Origin: Lachnospiraceae bacterium
GTDB taxonomy: Bacteria; Bacillota; Clostridia; Lachnospirales; Lachnospiraceae
Assembly: GCA_900769115.1 (NCBI GenBank)
Contig: CAAGFJ010000102.1
Span: 1 to 64,000 of the forward strand
Reading direction: 5' to 3'
Length of the DNA: 64,000 nucleotides
The translations under genes and the position numbers were made by a program. The notes below the pieces were generated by a model that saw only the letters and a program-made list of their open reading frames with translations, was not told where the DNA came from and did no database searches. Of the stretch, positions 35,737-45,301 are shown one piece after another; position 1 is the stretch's first letter; each line of letters begins with the position of its first letter.

Positions 35737-37812
35737 ATGGCAAAGAACCTTGTGATTGTGGAGTCACCAGCGAAAGCGAAAACAATTAAAAAATTTCTCG
35801 GAAAGAATTATGAAGTCATTGCATCGAATGGTCATGTAAGAGATCTGCCAAAGTCTCAGATGGGAATTGATGTGGAGCATGATTTTGAACCCAAATATAT
35901 TACAATCCGGGGGAAAGGTGAATTGTTGGCGGCACTTCGTAAAGAGGTGAAGAAGGCAGATAAAGTATATCTTGCAACTGACCCGGATCGTGAGGGAGAA
36001 GCAATTTCATGGCATTTGTCAAAAGCACTCAATCTGGAAGGAAAGAATTATAAGAGAATAACATTTAATGAGATTACCAAGAATGCAGTTAAGAATTCGT
36101 TAAAGGAAGCCAGAGATATTGATATGAATCTGGTGGATGCACAACAGGCAAGAAGAGTGTTAGACCGTTTGGTTGGCTATGAGATTAGTCCTGTGCTGTG
36201 GGCGAAGATCAAGAGGGGATTGAGTGCAGGAAGAGTGCAGTCTGTAGCGCTTCGGTTGATATGCGACAGAGAGGACGAGGTTAATAATTTTATTCCACAG
36301 GAATATTGGACATTAGAAGCAGAAGTGACGCCAAAGGGTTCTAAGAAGTCATTTGTGGCAAAGCTTAATAAGACACCGAATGGTAAGGCTGATATCCATT
36401 CTAAGGAGGAGATGGAAGTGATTCTTGCAGATCTATCGGGAGAGATACTGCAGGTTAAGAGTGTGAAGAAGTCAGAGCGTACTAAAAAAGCACCGCTTCC
36501 ATTTACAACTTCTACCTTACAACAGGAAGCAGCAAGAAAGCTTAATTTTGCAACCGGCAAGACAATGAGGATTGCACAACAGTTGTATGAGGGCGTTGAT
36601 ATTAAAGGAAGAGGCAGCGTGGGTCTGATCACATATCTTCGTACGGATTCTGTCCGTATATCGGAAGAAGCGAATGCTGCAGCACTGGATTATGTAGCAA
36701 AACAGTATGGACAGGATTATGTTGGAGGAACTGCAGGTAAGACTGCAACCGGAAAGAAGATACAGGATGCGCATGAGGCAATTCGTCCAACGGATATTAC
36801 GTTGTCGCCGGTGATCGTAAAAGATCAGCTGTCGAGGGATCAGTTCCGGTTATATCAGTTGATCTATAATCGCTTTTTGGCAAGCCGCATGGCTGCGGCC
36901 AAGTATGAGAGTGAATCGGTTAAGATGAATGCAAAGGGATATGAGTTTGGGGCTACGTCAACACAGATGATCTTTGAAGGATTTATGGCAGTATATGCAA
37001 TGGAAGATGAGAATGACGAATTGCGTAATCTGTTTAAGAATATTGATGAGAATACGGAGCTTGCTGTGAAACAGTGGCAGGATAAACAGCATTTTACTCA
37101 GCCACCGGCACATTATACAGAAGGTTCGTTGGTGAAGCAGTTAGAGGAGCTTGGAATTGGAAGGCCAAGTACGTATGCTCCGACGATTTCAACTATTTTA
37201 GCAAGACGTTACATTGTAAAAGAAAATCGTAATCTGTACGTAACAGAACTTGGCGAAGCAGTAAATCAGATTATGAAGAAGGCATTCCCGGTTATTGTGG
37301 ATACTGAGTTCACGGCCAATATGGAATCTCTGCTGGATAAGATAGAAGAGGGCGTGATTGACTGGAAAACGGTTGTTGAGAACTTCTATCCGGATCTGGA
37401 TGAGGCGGTGAAGGCAGCTAACGAAGAACTGGAGCATGTCAAGATTGAAGATGAGGTATCAGATGAGATATGTGAAGAGTGTGGACGGAATCTGGTGGTC
37501 AAGTACGGACCGCATGGTAAGTTCCTGGCTTGTCCGGGATTCCCGGAATGCAGGTTCACAAAACCATACTTTGAGAAGATTGGAGTTGCCTGTCCAAAAT
37601 GCGGCAAAGATATTGTTCTTAAGAAGACAAAGAAGGGTCGTAAGTATTACGGATGTATTGACAATCCGGAATGCGACTTTATGTCATGGCAGAAGCCTTC
37701 TGCAGTCACCTGTAAGAAATGCGGAAGTATTATGTTGGAGAAAGGAAATAAATTAGTATGCAGTAATGCCGAGTGTGGCTATGTATGCGAGAAACCAAAG
37801 AATCAGGAATAA
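35737..37812 (+). CDS. topA: DNA topoisomerase I
   Basis: 691 residues. The TOPRIM domain starts LVIVESPAKAKTIKKFLG with DPDREGEAISWHL, the active-site Tyr is in LITYLRTDSVRIS, and three C-terminal Cys4 zinc modules follow (CEECGRNL, CPKCGKDI, CKKCGSIM). Placed between dprA and codY as in many Firmicutes. Confidence 0.97.
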   Translation: MAKNLVIVESPAKAKTIKKFLGKNYEVIASNGHVRDLPKSQMGIDVEHDFEPKYITIRGKGELLAALRKEVKKADKVYLATDPDREGEAISWHLSKALNLEGKNYKRITFNEITKNAVKNSLKEARDIDMNLVDAQQARRVLDRLVGYEISPVLWAKIKRGLSAGRVQSVALRLICDREDEVNNFIPQEYWTLEAEVTPKGSKKSFVAKLNKTPNGKADIHSKEEMEVILADLSGEILQVKSVKKSERTKKAPLPFTTSTLQQEAARKLNFATGKTMRIAQQLYEGVDIKGRGSVGLITYLRTDSVRISEEANAAALDYVAKQYGQDYVGGTAGKTATGKKIQDAHEAIRPTDITLSPVIVKDQLSRDQFRLYQLIYNRFLASRMAAAKYESESVKMNAKGYEFGATSTQMIFEGFMAVYAMEDENDELRNLFKNIDENTELAVKQWQDKQHFTQPPAHYTEGSLVKQLEELGIGRPSTYAPTISTILARRYIVKENRNLYVTELGEAVNQIMKKAFPVIVDTEFTANMESLLDKIEEGVIDWKTVVENFYPDLDEAVKAANEELEHVKIEDEVSDEICEECGRNLVVKYGPHGKFLACPGFPECRFTKPYFEKIGVACPKCGKDIVLKKTKKGRKYYGCIDNPECDFMSWQKPSAVTCKKCGSIMLEKGNKLVCSNAECGYVCEKPKNQE

Positions 37813-37830
37813 GATAGGTGCACACGGCTC

Positions 37831-37845
37831 CTTTTTCAGAAAATT
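37831..37845. promoter_or_regulatory. CodY box at the codY promoter
   Basis: CTTTTTCAGAAAATT matches 13 of 15 positions of the CodY consensus AATTTTCWGAAAATT. It ends one base before the -35 hexamer, so CodY could repress its own gene. Confidence 0.7.
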
Positions 37846-37846
37846 G

Positions 37847-37875
37847 TTGTTATTATGACACAATTGTGATAAAAT
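37847..37875 (+). promoter_or_regulatory. codY promoter
   Basis: TTGTTA at 37847-37852, 17 bp, TAAAAT at 37870-37875, 23 bp before the codY start. Confidence 0.65.
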
Positions 37876-37898
37876 TATTCTGTGATTGGAGGAGCGTT

Positions 37899-38669
37899 AT
37901 GAGTGTACAGTTATTAGATAAAACAAGAAAAATCAATCAGCTTTTACATAATAACAATTCTCATAAAGTTATCTTTAATGATATTTGTAAGGTGTTAAGC
38001 GAGATTCTGGAATCGGATATCCTTGTAATCAGCAAGAAAGGAAAGGTTCTCGGAATTAAGAACCGTTCTGATATTAGTGAGATAACAGAATTGATAGTAC
38101 CGAAAGTTGGAGACTTTATTGATGGTATGTTGAATGAGCGTTTGTTAGGAGTTCTTTCTACGAAGGAGAATGTGAATCTGGCAACATTAGGGTTTGAGAT
38201 TGACGATTTGGAACGGTATCGTGCTATTATTTCTCCGATTGATATTGCAGGAGAACGTCTGGGTACGGTATTTATGTATAAGGAAGATGAGCAGTATACC
38301 ATTGATGATATTATCTTAAGTGAGTATGGTACAACAGTTGTCGGACTTGAGATGATGCGCAGTATGAATGAGGAGAGTGCAGAAGAGAATCGCAAGTTAG
38401 CAATTGTGCATTCTGCGATTAGTACATTATCGACATCAGAATCTGAGGCAATCTATCATGTGTTTGAGGAATTGACAGGAATGCAGGGGATTCTGGTGGC
38501 ATCTAAGATTGCAGACCGCGTAGGTATTACACGTTCTGTTATTGTGAATGCACTTCGGAAGTTTGAGAGTGCTGGCGTGATTGAGACAAAGTCGTCAGGT
38601 ATGAAAGGTACGAATATCCGTGTACTGAATGAGTATGTATTTGATGAAGTTAAGAGATTACATAATTAG
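37899..38669 (+). CDS. codY: Global transcriptional regulator CodY
   Basis: 256 residues. The N-terminal GAF domain (MSVQLLDKTRKINQLLH onwards) binds branched-chain amino acids and the C-terminal winged helix shows ASKIADRVGITRSVIVNALR and SGVIET-like ESAGVIETKSSGMKGTNI. The start at 37899 follows GGAGGAGCG; a GTG at 37818 would read through the promoter and CodY box. It senses nutrients and lies right before the flagellar operon, as in Bacillus. Confidence 0.96.
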   Translation: MSVQLLDKTRKINQLLHNNNSHKVIFNDICKVLSEILESDILVISKKGKVLGIKNRSDISEITELIVPKVGDFIDGMLNERLLGVLSTKENVNLATLGFEIDDLERYRAIISPIDIAGERLGTVFMYKEDEQYTIDDIILSEYGTTVVGLEMMRSMNEESAEENRKLAIVHSAISTLSTSESEAIYHVFEELTGMQGILVASKIADRVGITRSVIVNALRKFESAGVIETKSSGMKGTNIRVLNEYVFDEVKRLHN

Positions 38670-38681
38670 AATGGATTTGAG

Positions 38682-38723
38682 ATAGCAAAAGGATTTGTGT
38701 GTATACTCAGAGGCTTTTGCTAT
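38682..38723 (+). terminator. Hairpin after codY
   Basis: ATAGCAAAAG (38682-38691) and CTTTTGCTAT (38714-38723) are perfectly complementary over 10 bp with a 22-nt loop. The tract after it is only moderately T-rich, so termination may be partial. Confidence 0.5.
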
Positions 38724-38728
38724 TGTTA

Positions 38729-38737
38729 TGTTATAAT
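38729..38737 (+). promoter_or_regulatory. Extended -10 promoter of the flagellar operon
   Basis: TGTTATAAT is a TGN-TATAAT extended -10, 26 bp upstream of the flgB ATG. No good -35 hexamer is visible at the right distance; the codY hairpin occupies that place. Confidence 0.55.
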
Positions 38738-38763
38738 GCAGATAAGCGGGAAGGAGGCAGTCT

Positions 38764-39156
38764 ATGATCAATACGAATATTTATAATTATATTAACGTAT
38801 TAGATAAAGCGGCGGATGCGGCTAATTCCAGAAATGAGATTTTGTCTAATAATATTGCGAACGTGGATACGCCGAATTACAAGAGAAAAGATGTAGCATT
38901 TGAGAATTATTTAGAACAGGCATTGATCGGACCGGAATCATTGGATGACCGGATTGCGGATGTGAATACACATTTATCAGATTTTGGTGGCATGACTTAC
39001 ACAGATCACTCTACACTATCTTATCGGTTAGATGGTAATAATGTGGATATGGATACAGAAAGTGCATATCTTGCAGAGAATCAGATCAGATATAATGCAC
39101 TGGTAGAACAGATTGGACAGGAATTTGCAAGATACAAAACGGTATTATCGAATTAG
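38764..39156 (+). CDS. flgB: Flagellar basal body rod protein FlgB
   Basis: 130 residues with the rod-protein N-terminal helix NSRNEILSNNIANVDTPNYKR-type motif and a C-terminal heptad helix. It forms the proximal rod. First gene of the flagellar operon, behind GGAAGGAGG. Confidence 0.93.
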   Translation: MINTNIYNYINVLDKAADAANSRNEILSNNIANVDTPNYKRKDVAFENYLEQALIGPESLDDRIADVNTHLSDFGGMTYTDHSTLSYRLDGNNVDMDTESAYLAENQIRYNALVEQIGQEFARYKTVLSN

Positions 39157-39172
39157 AAAAGGGGGATTGTAG

Positions 39173-39613
39173 ATGAGCGGTATATTTAATGCGATGAATG
39201 TGTCTGCATCGGGTATGACGGCACAGCGGACAAGAATGGATATTATTTCTGAGAATATCGCGAATGTGAATACGACCAGAGATGAGAATGGGGAAGTATA
39301 TAAGAGAAAGACAGTTGTATTTCAAGAGAATTCCAATGCATCTTTCGATAATATATTGAGTAATAAGTTAGAGAGTTATCATCCGCATGGAGTTAAGATC
39401 ACATCCATTGTGGAAGATACCAGTGAAGGTGCTATGACATATGATCCGAATCATCCGGATGCGGACGAGAATGGATATGTTACACTGCCGAATGTCAATA
39501 CAGTTACAGAGATGACCAACCTGATTGATGCAAGCCGGTCATATGAAGCGAATGCAACGGCGTTTAATGCATCAAAAGCAATTGCGGCAAAGGGATTAGA
39601 ATTATTCAAATAG
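39173..39613 (+). CDS. flgC: Flagellar basal body rod protein FlgC
   Basis: 146 residues. FNAMNVSASGMTAQRTRMDI and SENIANVNTTRDENG at the N-terminus and MTNLIDASRSYEANATAFN at the C-terminus are the conserved axial-protein helices. Part of the proximal rod with FlgB. Confidence 0.94.
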   Translation: MSGIFNAMNVSASGMTAQRTRMDIISENIANVNTTRDENGEVYKRKTVVFQENSNASFDNILSNKLESYHPHGVKITSIVEDTSEGAMTYDPNHPDADENGYVTLPNVNTVTEMTNLIDASRSYEANATAFNASKAIAAKGLELFK

Positions 39614-39631
39614 ACAATGAGGTGAATGGGT

Positions 39632-39949
39632 ATGGCGATAGCAGGAGTACATAATGTTGATCTGATGAATTCCGTATATGAAACGACTGGCAGATCAGAT
39701 GTGACAACACAGAAGGAGAATGTATCTTTTGATAATTTGTTTGATTCTGCTGTGAATATGTATAAAGAGACAGATGCATTGCAGAATGCGGCAGAAGAGT
39801 CAGAGATGAATTTTGCGTTGGGATATTCTACGAGTGTGCATGATTTAGCGATTGCACAGCAGAAAGCTAACATTTCTTTGCAGTATACTGTGAAAGTTAC
39901 AAACAAAGCGTTAGAGGCATATAAAGAATTAATGAATATGCAAATTTAA
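39632..39949 (+). CDS. fliE: Flagellar hook-basal body protein FliE
   Basis: About 105 residues, with the usual C-terminal KANISLQYTVKVTNKALEAY and MNMQI. It joins rod and MS ring. ATG at 39632 is better spaced from the TGAGGTG site than the ATG at 39626. Confidence 0.92.
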   Translation: MAIAGVHNVDLMNSVYETTGRSDVTTQKENVSFDNLFDSAVNMYKETDALQNAAEESEMNFALGYSTSVHDLAIAQQKANISLQYTVKVTNKALEAYKELMNMQI

Positions 39950-39972
39950 CATAAAGGGGCAGGTAATATACG

Positions 39973-41589
39973 ATGTTAGATAGGGTGAAATCTATTCAGA
40001 CCAAGTTGGTAGAGTTCTGGAATCGGTTTACAAGTAAACAAAAGACATTAATCATCACAATAACGGCAGCGGTGATCTTTACACTGGTGGCGTTAATTGT
40101 ATTGTTGAATCGAACCAAGTATGTAGAATTAGTAACATTTGATAATACAAGCGATGCAGCGTCTGCAGATCAGGTATTAACCGATGCGGGAATTGAACAT
40201 CAGGTTTCAGGTAATGGCCTGACCTTTACGGTGGATGAGAAGTCGGAATCAGCAGCAAGACTGGCATTGGGAGAGAATAATATTGCAACCAATGCAGATG
40301 ATGATTGGGATAAGTTGTTTAACAATAGTATGTCAACGACAGATAGTGAACGTCAGTTGAAGCAGAAGATTATCAAACAGAATAACATTGGTAAGGAACT
40401 GGAACAGATTGAGGGAGTGAAACAGGCATCCGTTCAGATTACAATTCCGGATAATACGAATTCGTTGCTTTCAGCCGAGAAAGAAGCATCGGCAAGTGTA
40501 TTACTTATGACAACGAAGGATTTTGAGGAGAATAATGTAGAAGGAATCGCCAATTATGTGGCAACTTCTTTGGGTAATTCTACAACGGATAATATCCGGA
40601 TCATTGATCAGACCGGATCATTATTGTTTGGTGGAGATGGAGACACCAAGAGTGCAGCAGGGAATTCTTCGGCTGCGATCAAGATTGCAGACCAAGTGAC
40701 AAATAATCTGGAGGATCGTGTACGGAGTCTGATGATTAGCTCAGGTGTGTATAATGATGCAGAAGTAACAGCTAATTTGGATATTGATCTGGATGAGAAG
40801 CAGATTGTAGATGAACATCACTATACGGATGATACCGAGGATGATACAGGTCCAAAGACATCATATTATTACTATAATGCAACGAATACAGATGGAGTTT
40901 CCGGAATTCCGGGGACAGATTCAAACGATGGACAGACACAGGATTATGAGATTCTGAATGGTACGGCAGGTAACAGTGATGCCAACGTGATCAAGGAAGA
41001 ATACCATGATAGTGTAACAACAACGAATACGACTAAGACGATTGGTACGGTGAATAAGGATAATTCTACAATTGCAGTTGTCCTTAGCAAATATGTAATC
41101 TATGATGAAGCACAGATGAAGAAGGCCGGACAGCTGAAGGGAACTAATTTTGAGACATTCCAGGAGGAAAACAGCGAAAGAAAGACAATTCAGTTAGATG
41201 ACCAGACAACGGCATTGATCGAGAAGGCAACTGGTTTTCCGACGAATAATATAGAGGTGCAGGCTTATGAGGTACCAATATTCTATCCGCAGGAGACAAC
41301 CGCTACCGAGGTGGCAACCAATTACTTACAGTTCATTCTTGCAATATTGATTGTTGCTTTATTGTGCTTTGTGGTGTTTAAGGGTATGAAGCCGGTAGAG
41401 GTTACAGAGTTAGAACCAGAGCTTTCTGTAGAAGCGTTATTGGCAACAACGAAGGAGAACCAGAGCTTAGAGGATATCGAATTTAGTGACAAATCAGCAA
41501 CCAGACAACAGATTGAACGATTTGTGGATGAGAATCCGGAGGAGGTTGCATTATTACTGCGTAACTGGCTGAATGACGATTGGGATTAG
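39973..41589 (+). CDS. fliF: Flagellar MS-ring protein FliF
   Basis: 538 residues with two membrane helices (TLIITITAAVIFTLVALIVL near the N-terminus and FILAILIVALLCFVVFKGM near residue 455) and YscJ-type ring-building domains between. The C-terminal cytoplasmic tail (FVDENPEEVALLLRNWLND) is the FliG-binding segment. Confidence 0.95.
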   Translation: MLDRVKSIQTKLVEFWNRFTSKQKTLIITITAAVIFTLVALIVLLNRTKYVELVTFDNTSDAASADQVLTDAGIEHQVSGNGLTFTVDEKSESAARLALGENNIATNADDDWDKLFNNSMSTTDSERQLKQKIIKQNNIGKELEQIEGVKQASVQITIPDNTNSLLSAEKEASASVLLMTTKDFEENNVEGIANYVATSLGNSTTDNIRIIDQTGSLLFGGDGDTKSAAGNSSAAIKIADQVTNNLEDRVRSLMISSGVYNDAEVTANLDIDLDEKQIVDEHHYTDDTEDDTGPKTSYYYYNATNTDGVSGIPGTDSNDGQTQDYEILNGTAGNSDANVIKEEYHDSVTTTNTTKTIGTVNKDNSTIAVVLSKYVIYDEAQMKKAGQLKGTNFETFQEENSERKTIQLDDQTTALIEKATGFPTNNIEVQAYEVPIFYPQETTATEVATNYLQFILAILIVALLCFVVFKGMKPVEVTELEPELSVEALLATTKENQSLEDIEFSDKSATRQQIERFVDENPEEVALLLRNWLNDDWD

Positions 41590-41626
41590 TCAGGCTGAGA
41601 TTGAGAGATAAGTTGGAGGAAGGAAT

Positions 41627-42640
41627 ATGTCAATGTATGATGATGAGATGTCGGGTGCACAAAAGGCTGCTATATTGTTGATCTCCTTAGGCCCGGAGAA
41701 GTCAGCCAACATATTCAAACATTTAAAAGAAGATGAGATTGAAGCACTCACATTGGAGATTGCCAATACAAGAAGTGTTGCCCCGGACGTGAAGGAACAG
41801 GTATTAGAGGAATTCTATGAAATCTGTCTTGCACAGCAGTATATTGCGGAAGGCGGTATTGGATATGCGAAGGAACTGTTGGACAAGGCTTTAGGAGAGG
41901 ACAAGGCAAAGGATGTAATTGGAAGACTGACTGCATCCTTACAGGTGCGGCCGTTCGAATTTGTTCGAAAGGCAGATCCATCTCAGTTACTTAACTTTAT
42001 TCAGGATGAACATCCACAGACAATTGCCTTGATTCTGGCATATCTGCCATCAAGCCAGGCAGCAGCCGTTGTCGGTGCATTGCCGCCGGAGAAGCAGGCT
42101 GACGTTGCCAAACGTATTGCGCTGATGGATCGTACCAGCCCGGATGTCATCAAAGAAGTAGAGAAGGTATTGGAGAAGAAATTATCATCACTTGTTAATC
42201 AGGATTACACGATCGTTGGTGGTGTGGATGCAATTGTATCCATCCTGAATACGGTAGATCGTAGTACTGAGAAGCATATTATGGAGACGTTAGAGATTGA
42301 GGAACCTGAATTAGCAGATGAGATTCGTCGTAAGATGTTCGTATTCGAGGATATCTTAAGTCTTGATAACCGTGCAATTCAGACTGTTCTTCGAGAGGTG
42401 GATAACAGTGAGCTTGCAATAGCACTTAAGAATGCCAATGAAGATGTACAGAACTGCATCTTTAATAACCTGTCATCCCGTCTTGCAACCATGATCAAAG
42501 AAGACATGGAATATATGGGTCCGGTTCGTCTGAAGGATGTAGAAGAGGCACAGCAGAAGATTGTCAATATTATCCGGAAGTTAGAGGATACTGGCGAGAT
42601 TGTTATTTCCCGTGGTGGAGGTGACGAGATTATTGTCTAA
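41627..42640 (+). CDS. fliG: Flagellar motor switch protein FliG
   Basis: 337 residues. GAQKAAILLISLGPEKSANI opens the N-domain, the middle domain has the EHPQ motif (QDEHPQTIALILAYL), and the C-domain carries the charged stator-facing helix near DNRAIQTVLREVDNSELAIA. GGAGGAAGG precedes the ATG. Overlaps fliH by 8 nt. Confidence 0.96.
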   Translation: MSMYDDEMSGAQKAAILLISLGPEKSANIFKHLKEDEIEALTLEIANTRSVAPDVKEQVLEEFYEICLAQQYIAEGGIGYAKELLDKALGEDKAKDVIGRLTASLQVRPFEFVRKADPSQLLNFIQDEHPQTIALILAYLPSSQAAAVVGALPPEKQADVAKRIALMDRTSPDVIKEVEKVLEKKLSSLVNQDYTIVGGVDAIVSILNTVDRSTEKHIMETLEIEEPELADEIRRKMFVFEDILSLDNRAIQTVLREVDNSELAIALKNANEDVQNCIFNNLSSRLATMIKEDMEYMGPVRLKDVEEAQQKIVNIIRKLEDTGEIVISRGGGDEIIV

Positions 42641-43502
42641 TCTTATTAAATCAGGATTTGTTGCATTTTCACAGGATCAGACACTTGTGATTAATGCAAA
42701 TGATAACAAGATCATAAAGGGAATTGATGAGGCGATAGAAGAGGCAGTGGCAACCCGGGAAGAGACATCGTTAGAGGATGCACTTGCGGAAGCTATGATT
42801 GAGGATGCCGATTTGGAAGATGAAGAGGATTATGGCACATTAGAGTTTCCTAAGGATTCTGCAGATCAGGGAAGGAAGGCTGCAGGGCAGATTGTGCTGC
42901 AGGCAAAGAATGAAGCACAGGACATTGTGAATCAGGCACATGACGAGGTGGAACAGATGCGTGCCGCTGCATATGAGGAGTCGGAGCAGCTCAAAGAGAC
43001 TGCAAGATCAGAAGGCTATCAGGCTGGTTATCAGGAGGGCTTACAGGCAGTACAGTCAGAGTATCAGCAAAAAGAACAGGAGCTGCAGGAACAGATAGAT
43101 CGACATTCGGAACAGATGCAACAGGAGAAAGAGGCATTTGTTACAGATATGGAGCATAACATGGTCGAATGGTTATGTCAGATGGTTCCGGTTGTTACGG
43201 GTGTTGTGATCGAGGATCAGAAGGATGTATTATTATATATGGTGAATGAAGCCATTAAGAATCTGGATGATTGTAAGAAGTTTGTTGTAAAGGTATCTGA
43301 ACCGGATTATACGAGATTGTCGGAACGCAAAGAGGATATATATGGATTTGCAAATCCGAATGTGGATATTGAATTATTTGCAGATTCCAAGTTATCAGAG
43401 AAACAATGTTTGATCGAGACGGAGAATGGTGTTGTGGATGCATCGTTAGATGAGCAGTTGGCGAATCTGAACAAGGCGCTTCGTTTGATGATAAAGGAAT
43501 AA
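42633..43502 (+). CDS. fliH: Flagellar export protein FliH
   Basis: About 289 residues, a regulator of the FliI ATPase. The start is taken as TTG at 42633, inside the fliG end and 11 nt after GGAGG, giving MSNLIKSGFVAFSQDQ, a typical clostridial FliH opening. A long coiled coil (AGQIVLQAKNEAQDIVNQAH to about residue 180) precedes the C-terminal FliH domain. The middle is Gln/Glu-rich. Confidence 0.88.
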   Translation: MSNLIKSGFVAFSQDQTLVINANDNKIIKGIDEAIEEAVATREETSLEDALAEAMIEDADLEDEEDYGTLEFPKDSADQGRKAAGQIVLQAKNEAQDIVNQAHDEVEQMRAAAYEESEQLKETARSEGYQAGYQEGLQAVQSEYQQKEQELQEQIDRHSEQMQQEKEAFVTDMEHNMVEWLCQMVPVVTGVVIEDQKDVLLYMVNEAIKNLDDCKKFVVKVSEPDYTRLSERKEDIYGFANPNVDIELFADSKLSEKQCLIETENGVVDASLDEQLANLNKALRLMIKE

Positions 43503-43505
43503 AGA

Positions 43506-44828
43506 ATGACTATGAAGTTAGATTATACACCATATTATTCCCTGCTGCATAAGTCGTATGTGAAAGAGCTGGGTAAGGTGTCAAAGATTGTAGGACTTAC
43601 TGTAGAATCGGTAGGACCTCCATGCAAATTAAATGATCTGTGCAAGGTTACGTCCAAGGATGGCAGTCAGCATGTAATGGCAGAGGTTGTCGGTTTCCGG
43701 GATAATCATGTATTATTGATGCCTTTTGAGAGTGTAGAGGGGATTGGCCCGGGAGCTTTTGTTGAGAATACCAAGGAACCGTTGAAGGTTATGGTAGGTG
43801 AAGAATTATTAGGGCATTCTCTGGATGGATTAGGACGTCCAATTGATGGATCAGAATTACATTTAACAGAGTCATATCCAATTGAAGCACCACCGCCGGA
43901 TGCGTTGAAACGTAAGATTATATCGGATGTGCTGCCACTTGGAGTCAAGGCAGTAGATGGAATGATTACAGTTGGAAAGGGACAGCGTATCGGTATCTTT
44001 GCAGGCTCTGGTGTGGGAAAGTCTACTTTAATGGGTATGTTTGCGCGCAATACCAAGGCAGATGTCAATGTGATCGCATTGATTGGCGAGCGTGGAAGAG
44101 AGGTAAGAGAATTCATCGAGAGGGATCTTGGTGAAGAAGGAATGAGACGTTCTGTTGTAGTGGTTGCAACATCAGATAAACCAGCGTTGATCCGTAATAA
44201 AGCGGCAAAGACTGCAACAGCAATTGCAGAATATTTCCGGGATCAGGGCAAGGATGTTCTGTTGATGATGGATAATATGACCCGTTTTTGTATGGCACAG
44301 CGAGAGATTGGACTGGCTTCCGGAGAACCACCGGTTACAAGAGGATATCCGCCATCGGTATATTCCGAACTGCCGAAGGTGTTGGAGCGGGCAGGTAATG
44401 CTGAACATGGATCAATCACGGGTCTGTATGCGGTATTGGTAGATGGTGATGATTTCAATGAACCGATATCCGATACGGCGAGAGGTATTTTAGATGGACA
44501 TATTATGTTATCCAGAAAGCTGGGACATAAGAATCATTATCCGGCGATCGATGTATTGCAGAGTATCTCAAGATGTATGAGTGGCATTGCAACGAAGGAA
44601 CATAAAGCAGTTGCAGGTAAGCTTAAGAATGTATTGGCAACCTATAACGAAGCAGAAGATCTGATTAATATCGGTGCATATAAGGCAGGGTCGAATCCGG
44701 ATATTGACTATGCAATCTCTAAGATTGGCAAGGTCAATGAATTTCTGATGCAGGATGTAGATAGCAAATATCAATTCGATGAAGAAGTGTCGATGCTTAC
44801 AGATATATTTGCGGATGCGGTATCGTGA
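43506..44828 (+). CDS. fliI: Flagellar type III export ATPase FliI
   Basis: 440 residues, related to F1-ATPase beta. Walker A GIFAGSGVGKSTLMGM, Walker B DVLLMMDNMTRF, and AQREIGLASGEPPVTRGYPP are diagnostic. It energises export of rod, hook and filament subunits. Confidence 0.97.
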   Translation: MTMKLDYTPYYSLLHKSYVKELGKVSKIVGLTVESVGPPCKLNDLCKVTSKDGSQHVMAEVVGFRDNHVLLMPFESVEGIGPGAFVENTKEPLKVMVGEELLGHSLDGLGRPIDGSELHLTESYPIEAPPPDALKRKIISDVLPLGVKAVDGMITVGKGQRIGIFAGSGVGKSTLMGMFARNTKADVNVIALIGERGREVREFIERDLGEEGMRRSVVVVATSDKPALIRNKAAKTATAIAEYFRDQGKDVLLMMDNMTRFCMAQREIGLASGEPPVTRGYPPSVYSELPKVLERAGNAEHGSITGLYAVLVDGDDFNEPISDTARGILDGHIMLSRKLGHKNHYPAIDVLQSISRCMSGIATKEHKAVAGKLKNVLATYNEAEDLINIGAYKAGSNPDIDYAISKIGKVNEFLMQDVDSKYQFDEEVSMLTDIFADAVS

Positions 44829-44840
44829 AGGTGTTAAATT

Positions 44841-45296
44841 ATGGCAAAATTTATATATCGGATGCAGAATATATTAGATATCAAGTATAAGTTGGAGGAA
44901 CAGGCCAAACAGGAGTATATGGCAATCCGGGTACGGTTGAATGAAGAGCAAAGAAAACTTACCGTATTAGAAGATAGAAAAGAGGATTACTTTGGTCAAT
45001 ACCGGACACTTTTGCAGGAACATCTGGATGTGTTAGAGATTGAGACGTGCAAGAATGCAATTATTTTAATGGATGAATATATAAGGAATCAGCAACTGGT
45101 CGTAACGCAGGTAGAGAAAGAACTGGATCAGGCGGTTCATAAAATGAATGAAGCGATGCAGGAACGCAAGATACATGAGAAGCTTAGGGAAAAACAGTTT
45201 GAAGTGTTTTTGCAGGAGTTGAATAAGGAAGAGCTGAAAGAGATTGATCAATTGATCAGTTATCAATACAATCATGGTGAAGAACAAGAGGAGTGA
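44841..45296 (+). CDS. fliJ: Flagellar export chaperone FliJ
   Basis: 151 residues, almost entirely coiled coil (YRMQNILDIKYKLEEQAKQE at the start). It is the stalk of the export ATPase. AAGGTG ribosome binding site. Directly after fliI. Confidence 0.88.
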   Translation: MAKFIYRMQNILDIKYKLEEQAKQEYMAIRVRLNEEQRKLTVLEDRKEDYFGQYRTLLQEHLDVLEIETCKNAIILMDEYIRNQQLVVTQVEKELDQAVHKMNEAMQERKIHEKLREKQFEVFLQELNKEELKEIDQLISYQYNHGEEQEE

Positions 45297-45301
45297 GCAT
45301 A

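Noticed and set aside
37818..37898. Longer CodY starting at a GTG at 37818
   Set aside because: It would translate the CodY box and promoter; the ATG at 37899 has GGAGGAGCG and matches the normal CodY N-terminus.
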